NCBI GenBank assembly: GCA_900708905.1
Contig: CAADRB010000034.1
Coordinates: 1,352,319-1,416,318, forward strand
DNA from: Hymenolepis diminuta
Lineage: Eukaryota; Platyhelminthes; Cestoda; Cyclophyllidea; Hymenolepididae
Length of the DNA: 64,000 nucleotides
Direction: 5' to 3'
Under the pieces are notes generated by a model that saw only the letters and a program-made list of their open reading frames with translations, was not told the origin of the DNA and ran no database searches. Numbering within the stretch: the first letter of the stretch is position 1; each line of letters opens with the position of its first letter. Below are positions 58,090 to 64,000 of the stretch, piece by piece. The position numbers and the translations under genes are program-made.

Positions 58090-61000
58090 TGGACAACAAG
58101 TGTGTTAAATAATCGTAAAAGGGGAAGATGATAGAAGAGAGAGGGGAATGGAAAGAGGAATTATGAATAGAAAGAGCAGCGTGAGTAGAAACGGAGGTCA
58201 AATTACGCTACGCTAAGTGCAGTTTTGTTCGTTTGATGAGCAACCAATAAAAAATCATCATCTAGATAGTTGTACGAGTCAACATAGGCGATCGATACTT
58301 CAAGCTATTAGATTCCCATCATAGATCTCAACATCTAGAGAAGGTAAAATTTGGCATACTGCAACACTTATATACACGCAGACCTCTTCTTCTCTTTACA
58401 TTATCTTTGCGAAAGTTAGTTTCTTATTTATACCTTACCAAAATATTTTACCGGTTGTGGCACTATTACGTTGCCTGGTTACGTCAGACCGGTATTTTTG
58501 GCAACACACAGATTCAATAACATAAATTCTTGCATTCTTAGTGCGAATTCCCAGAAATACCATACTTAAATGCAAGAATGAAAACATTTTGAATCATTTT
58601 TAAATGCCAAATAAATTTAAATAAATTTTGATACTGATGCACTTTTGATTTAACAGACGGTTTAAATGTTATTAAAATGTCAAACGTCTACTAAAAAACA
58701 CAAAATGAATTATCTGCATATTTTAGTTTAAATTAATTAACTTATATTTTGGGAATATAAAAATCCGAGCTTCTTACAGATAAACATTTTTTAAAAACGA
58801 ATTTCTATTTCAAGTTGAGCTATGAGGTTAATTGACTCTTTCTGGCTAAAAAATAGATTTGAATGTTGTCAACAGCAAAACATCACTTTCACATAGGAAA
58901 ACTATGTTTGTGGCTGTTTTAGAACAGTTAATTATCTTCGTAAAAACACGAGCATGAGTGATTTCGACATTAATCTAGATAGCCTGGGTTGGTTTAAGTT
59001 CTCACCAACCACTGTTGACAATATTTTTTGAGACCATTACTATAGTTCTTGCGTCTTCCTCGGATTCAGTTAACATGTCTTAAATTAGTATTCCAAATTG
59101 TATTGTTTACGTTTACTTCTACTAATAGTGCACATTTGTTTAGCTATAAATTTCTTTAAATGTATCTTGACCTTGTTTGCTTATACCATTCATTACATGG
59201 ATGACTGATTCAACTTTGGGTATATTTCAAAATCCAAATATTCATAGATGATGCAACAAGTCTCCAATCAATAGTGAGTTGCTTTAATGAAAATATAGGA
59301 GGTCTTTTTTGTAAAAATTCCCCCTTTTCGGCAATTCCTTTCAAATGTTGCATAGTAAGTAGTATTAAGAAAATTATTTGCATCAGTATTACCTAAACGA
59401 TGCCTGTCGATTATTATTATATACTCTTTATTCACTATTTACAAATAATGTTAGGTATTCACTCATGATTCCCACTTTAATTTACCTTTATTTGCAGTAA
59501 CTTGGAGAAGTTGAAATCTCCTTTTGCTATGTCACTTCCATTCCAGATCACTTAAATTAATATCCAATCTATAGTTGTTCAAATTCCAAAGATTTCCATA
59601 ATTCTTAATCACGTGCCACCTCAGAATTATTCTACATGTAAAATTTTTAAACTTTTAGCACTCGAAATCAAGTAACAAAAACAAATTCAAATGTGTACTT
59701 AGGAAATTACTATTTTTTACATATATTTAGCTAGACTGTTACTAGTCAAAACGAACAACCAAATTTAAATTCATAATTGAATATCTATGACTATATACAT
59801 TATTTTCAGATATGGTTTAATAATCGAGATAATTGGAGAAGGGCATAATTTCAATAAGCTGTTAGGTTAAAATGAGATATTTAAGGAAATTTTAACAAGT
59901 TCTCAACTGCTAATTGATTTGTGCCAAAAATTAAGGCTAACCAGGATAATACAATCTACGAATATGAAAGTATATGCTTTCTATTCAGTGCATGCGCGCC
60001 AGTTGTAGACCCAAACGTGGGATTTTATATCTTGCAGTTTTTACTTAGGTACCGCAAACAATGACTGTCTGGGAAGAAGGTAAGTCAGTAAATCATACTA
60101 TTAAAGTTGTTGAAAAATATGCGGGTTGTCGGATGCAGGCCACCATTTTTCTGATGAGTAATGGAAACTTTAATGTACACGTTAATTCAGTCATTTGGTT
60201 TAGTACCGCCTTTTTACTCTTTGTCGTAAATCGCCGCAATTTTATGGAAGATGAGAGATTTAAATTTCCACAACTGATGCGTATTTCAAAGGGATCTAGA
60301 GGCACTAAATAAACTTCTGCGGATTCTCCATCAATTCATCGATTATAGTGTCTCAATAATATGTTATTGAGCAACTAAGCAAATAAATGGCTTCAGTGAA
60401 TTAGAACCAGGTAGGATTATTCTATATAGTGCCGTTTAAACAATGGTTACCGAAGGCTCTTCTCTCTATCATCTCCATTTCAGATTAGGTTCATCGTGTC
60501 ATAAATTTTTCTCTATTGCCATTGAACTGATGCAAATAAATGACATTATTGGACAATTCCCAAAGCATAACTTAGGAATTGCAATGTTCCTTTATCCAAT
60601 GTGTGTGACTCCTTAATCGTAACCTTCTAGGAGACTATTGACAACTTTGCAATTATTTTATTGTCCATGACATTGTAAAACCTTTTATAAATTTCAATCA
60701 TGGGATAGCATCTGAATATTGGAAATCAAACACTAGTCCAGTAACGAATGCAATCAGAAGTCGAAAAGGAGTGTATGATGAAATTAGAATCTCTTGACTC
60801 TTACCTTATTTGCTTTTTGGGAGCACTGAGGTGACTATTTTCTCGTAAAGGGAAGAATCAAATTTGTACTATCCAAAATTTGCCAAGATTAATTATAATT
60901 ATTTGATCCCTGATGCTCACGATATTCAAGACTTGTCGACCAGTTGATTTAGCTAAACGGATAGTCATGCCATATCAATTTATTGTTATCTCTTAAGAGC

Positions 61001-63369
61001 CACGTGCATATAGATTAGACTAGCAAAGGTATTTCAAACTTATCAGAAATCATTCGACTTCACCCTGGATGAGCTCTAACCAAACTCTACTGACTTCAAC
61101 AGGGTAATTACCTGGATACTATTCCTCATTTCTTCAAGAAAATCCAAACATTTAAATTTTAATTTCAAATTGATTCTTAAACTTGATTTCATCATGCCTT
61201 TATATAGCACAATGAATTTAACCAAACATGCCACCGAGATTCACCAGAAGAGCGTAAATGAGGCATGTGACAAAGAAGTGTGTTTTCTGTTCACTCAGAG
61301 AGAGCATCTCTAGCTCTGTTAAAAACCCACCCACCGCACTGTTGCTCTTGCTTCTCCAAACCCCAAATACACACATTTATTCTTTCACTCCACATTTTCT
61401 GGGAGCGAATTTTGACAGTTGCCAAGCAGTGTGCGTTTTACGTAGCAGATTTTTGCAGGTGATTTTCATCAGCCAACACAATGTCACAAGGCTTTGGCTA
61501 AAAGTAAGTGAAAATAATATTCTTCCCTCCTACCTCCCATCTCTAACAACGCTAACCAATATTGCCGTTCATAAGGTCATTAAAATGCACTTTCTTGGTC
61601 GTTTAACAATGTGGACACACTTTCCCATTGAAATTATCTTGACTAATTACAAATAGCCTCAAAACCTGTTTACTCTTATTCTTCTTAATTTACAGGCGGA
61701 GCAGTAGTTCATCGTAAGTTTACGGAAAGTAGCGATACAGTCTATACCTCACGTTAATAAATGGCCATGTGTATTTAAAGCACACCGGGCACAATAAAAG
61801 TAGTTTGTGTCGCAGAGTGTGCTAGTATTTTAAGATGCATTCTAAAAACATCTTGTCGTAGTCACAATTTTTAACTTCGTATTCTATTAAAAATAGTGGA
61901 ATAGTATCCTTATGTTTACCAGCACTCTGTTTACACTGGACAAATAATACCAAAAAGTCCGATTGGCCCAAGATGTTTGTCGTGTTAGTCAGGAATTGTC
62001 TTTTTTTCCTGTATCTTTTACTAAGACAGTTCTTTCACTTTGACTAACTTCAGAAGTTCATGTTAGTCCATAGTGCAGGATAATCCTGAGTCTGAAAAGC
62101 TGAAGGGATAAGATCTCCGAAAACTGGTTGTGAATCGGTAAAGGGATATATTCCAACTCTGGTTCAATGATGAAGATTTAACAAAATGGAAATCTTCGAA
62201 TAAACTTTTAAAATTTGCGCTAAATGATCAGGGTACGTTGTTTTTTCACTTTGTCATCAATTATCTGATTAAACCCTGTATCATAGAAAGACTAGAAATT
62301 TCCTAATGAAATTCTTCCTGATAAGTCATGAATCAGCTTCAATTCCTTATATAGAAGTCACCAATGAAGTTTCAATTATTTCCAGCTCTGATCCATCTGA
62401 ATTTTAAGAAGCTGACAAAAAGGAGGTTATGTTGGAAATTATATTCTGCTTTATTTTAATTGATGAATCATATAATCATGAAGATGTTATTTAAATTTAC
62501 CGGAAGAGTGCAGGATTCTTCTCCTATATCAGGAAATAAACAGATGTGTAAGAATCGATCTAAGGACGGAGGACAACTTGGAAGTTAATTAGTAATGTGG
62601 AGACGAGCTCTGCTATGTTAAAATCCTTTTAGCCTGTAGCATCCTGCTAGTATCTCACCTAAAGGAAAAAAAAAGATGCATCTTGAATGATAGGATTGAT
62701 CATCTAAAGCTGTCGATCGGTCAATAAGCTCTTGGCACAGTGAGTGCAAGTACACTCGGAAAACCACTAGAGAAATAATTAAATTGAAATGTTGTAAAAT
62801 CGGAGCATGCTGCAATGGACTGTACGTCTAATCTAGTAAGATTTATTTGAATCTCACGACTTTATTTTCTATTTCTACTCGAGCCCCTCTACTTAAAATA
62901 TTTTCCCATGATAATTATTGATTTTTGCTTTGCTATTAATTATAAATAAATAAAATAATGTCCAGTAGCATGTGAGAGTAGTGTCCTTTTTGCTGACATG
63001 GGCAACTTATTAAAGCTAAACTTAATGAATTGGACAGGTGACATCTATTTATTTGCTAGTCATTGGAAAAAGGGTAAACTTCCTTCGACAAGCCCGGACC
63101 ACCAGGACTAGACTTATCAATTTTCTAGACTTTGTCAATGTCACTAGTCAGACTGGCGAGATTTTGAAGTGGTAGACACATTTCAATTTACCTTGTGCAA
63201 AATCATATACACACACTCAAAGAGGAAATTTGACTTCCTTCATCTTTCACTGCTGTTTACACAGTCACTTTTTGGCCAAATTTTCGAATTTGCTACTGCA
63301 GTGGTAAGTAGGTAAGATTTTATAACGAATTTACCCCCTTTGTTACCACCTGAGTCATAATTCCTATCA
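58090..63369. other. AT-rich stretch with no gene seen
   Basis: Tandem TACGCTACGCTA lies at 58204-58215. Open frames at 60061-60312 and 61258-61656 are not recognised and show no splice or start context that supports them. Confidence 0.5.
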
Positions 63370-63901
63370 GCCTTGGTGGGTGGAAGGAAGGAACAACTTT
63401 CCACACACACTGCACCTCTTTACCCCACAAAAACTATCTTCCCCACAGACTTTCCCTTCCTTCTAACCAACTCTCCTACCCGTTCGCACAAAAGCCACTA
63501 TGTGACTAATCCGACTCTTCATTCTCCTCCTCGGTTTAAAATGATTCATGTCCCTCAAATGGGTGAAGGAGGGTATTTGGATGTAGAAATAGCATCTTGA
63601 ACATCCGTGACTGTTCACTCCAGCTTTCTCCCCCTCCTGCTTTCGTGCATGTCTCAAGTTTGATTTATCATCAAGATAATAGTTATCACAACCGATCTTA
63701 ATGGAGCAAGAGGGAGGAGAGCAACAACAACAAGAACAAGAAGCTGAGGTCCCACTCTGATGCAAAAAGCGTTTAATCAGTGCAAATTCCTTTGCTGTAC
63801 AACGGTAGAGAGAAGGACAGAGATATATAGAGAGTAATATATAGGTAGAGAATTCCACATTGGCGCGTGCGAGTCAAACACTAAGGGCTGCTTTCTTTCA
63901 G
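63370..63901. other. CT/GA-rich island before the candidate exon at 63902
   Basis: CTCCCC and GAGAGAAGG blocks, CpG words (ggcgcgtgcgag), then ggctgctttctttcag directly before 63902. Open frames on both strands are low-complexity or shadows. Confidence 0.35.
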
Positions 63902-63960
63902 GAGAGGGCATGTGTACACATATCGGATAGAAGTTGAAGAGATCTATCTCAATCATACAG
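63902..63960 (+). CDS. Candidate internal exon of a downstream gene (partial gene)
   Basis: 59 nt between a strong acceptor (gctttctttcag) and a strong donor (gtaggt). Only one phase is open: one base, then RGHVYTYRIEVEEIYLNHT, then one base. The peptide is of normal, non-repetitive composition, unlike frames in the islands. I do not recognise the family. If real, a gene continues beyond 64000 and part of the desert may be its intron or regulatory region. Confidence 0.3.
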
Positions 63961-64000
63961 GTAGGTGGAAACGGAAGTGAAGATTTCCCGGAAAGGAGAG

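Noticed and set aside
40289..63960. Joining the candidate exons at 40289, 55846 and 63902 into one gene
   Set aside because: The phases of 40289-40356 and 55846-55989, and of 55846-55989 and 63902-63960, do not fit. Only 40289 to 63902 is compatible, and a 23-kb intron between two weak exons is not good evidence.
1..64000. CRISPR arrays, operons, phage or bacterial systems
   Set aside because: The window is clearly eukaryotic, with GT-AG introns and animal genes; no spaced direct-repeat array or bacterial gene order is present.

Overview
The window is animal nuclear DNA. It is AT-rich, its genes are split by introns with normal GT-AG ends, and several introns are only 34 nt long. Tiny 5' introns, an AT-rich background, short intergenic gaps beside long empty stretches and few intact transposons suggest a parasitic flatworm. 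A tapeworm of the Hymenolepis type is my best guess, and a trematode is the main alternative. This is inference from style and from the two genes; no species marker is visible.

Layout. (1) 698-15532, plus strand: a complete Groucho/TLE co-repressor gene in 13 coding exons, predicted at 954 aa. It has the N-terminal Q tetramerisation domain, a long low-complexity Ala/Gln/Pro/Asn linker, a CcN-like nuclear-signal segment, a Ser/Pro segment and the C-terminal WD40 propeller. (2) 15533-17888: a short gap between convergent genes that holds both 3' ends. (3) 17889-21964, minus strand: a complete RBBP5 gene in 10 coding exons, predicted at 516 aa. RBBP5 is a core subunit of the SET1/MLL (COMPASS) histone H3K4 methyltransferase complexes. 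Every exon phase in both models closes, and the reading frames run from the conserved start (MYPPRQN, MNLELL) to the conserved end (ATVYEIGY, a basic tail). (4) 21965-64000: about 42 kb with no gene I can recognise. It holds at least four copies of a tRNA-headed SINE-like repeat at 35.4, 39.1-39.4, 44.9 and 46.2 kb, some hairpins, and a series of GC/CpG-richer or pyrimidine-rich islands in AT-rich DNA that look like regulatory elements. A few splice-bounded candidate exons are present, the best at 63902-63960 where the window ends.

The two genes work on the same process from opposite sides. Groucho is a non-DNA-binding co-repressor recruited by Hes, Runx, TCF, Pax and homeodomain factors. RBBP5 helps deposit the active-promoter mark H3K4me3. 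Their tail-to-tail arrangement is probably incidental. The most novel items are the SINE-like family, the island-studded desert, an intron in groucho that is open in frame and a multiple of three, and a possible frame-breaking 16-nt microexon.
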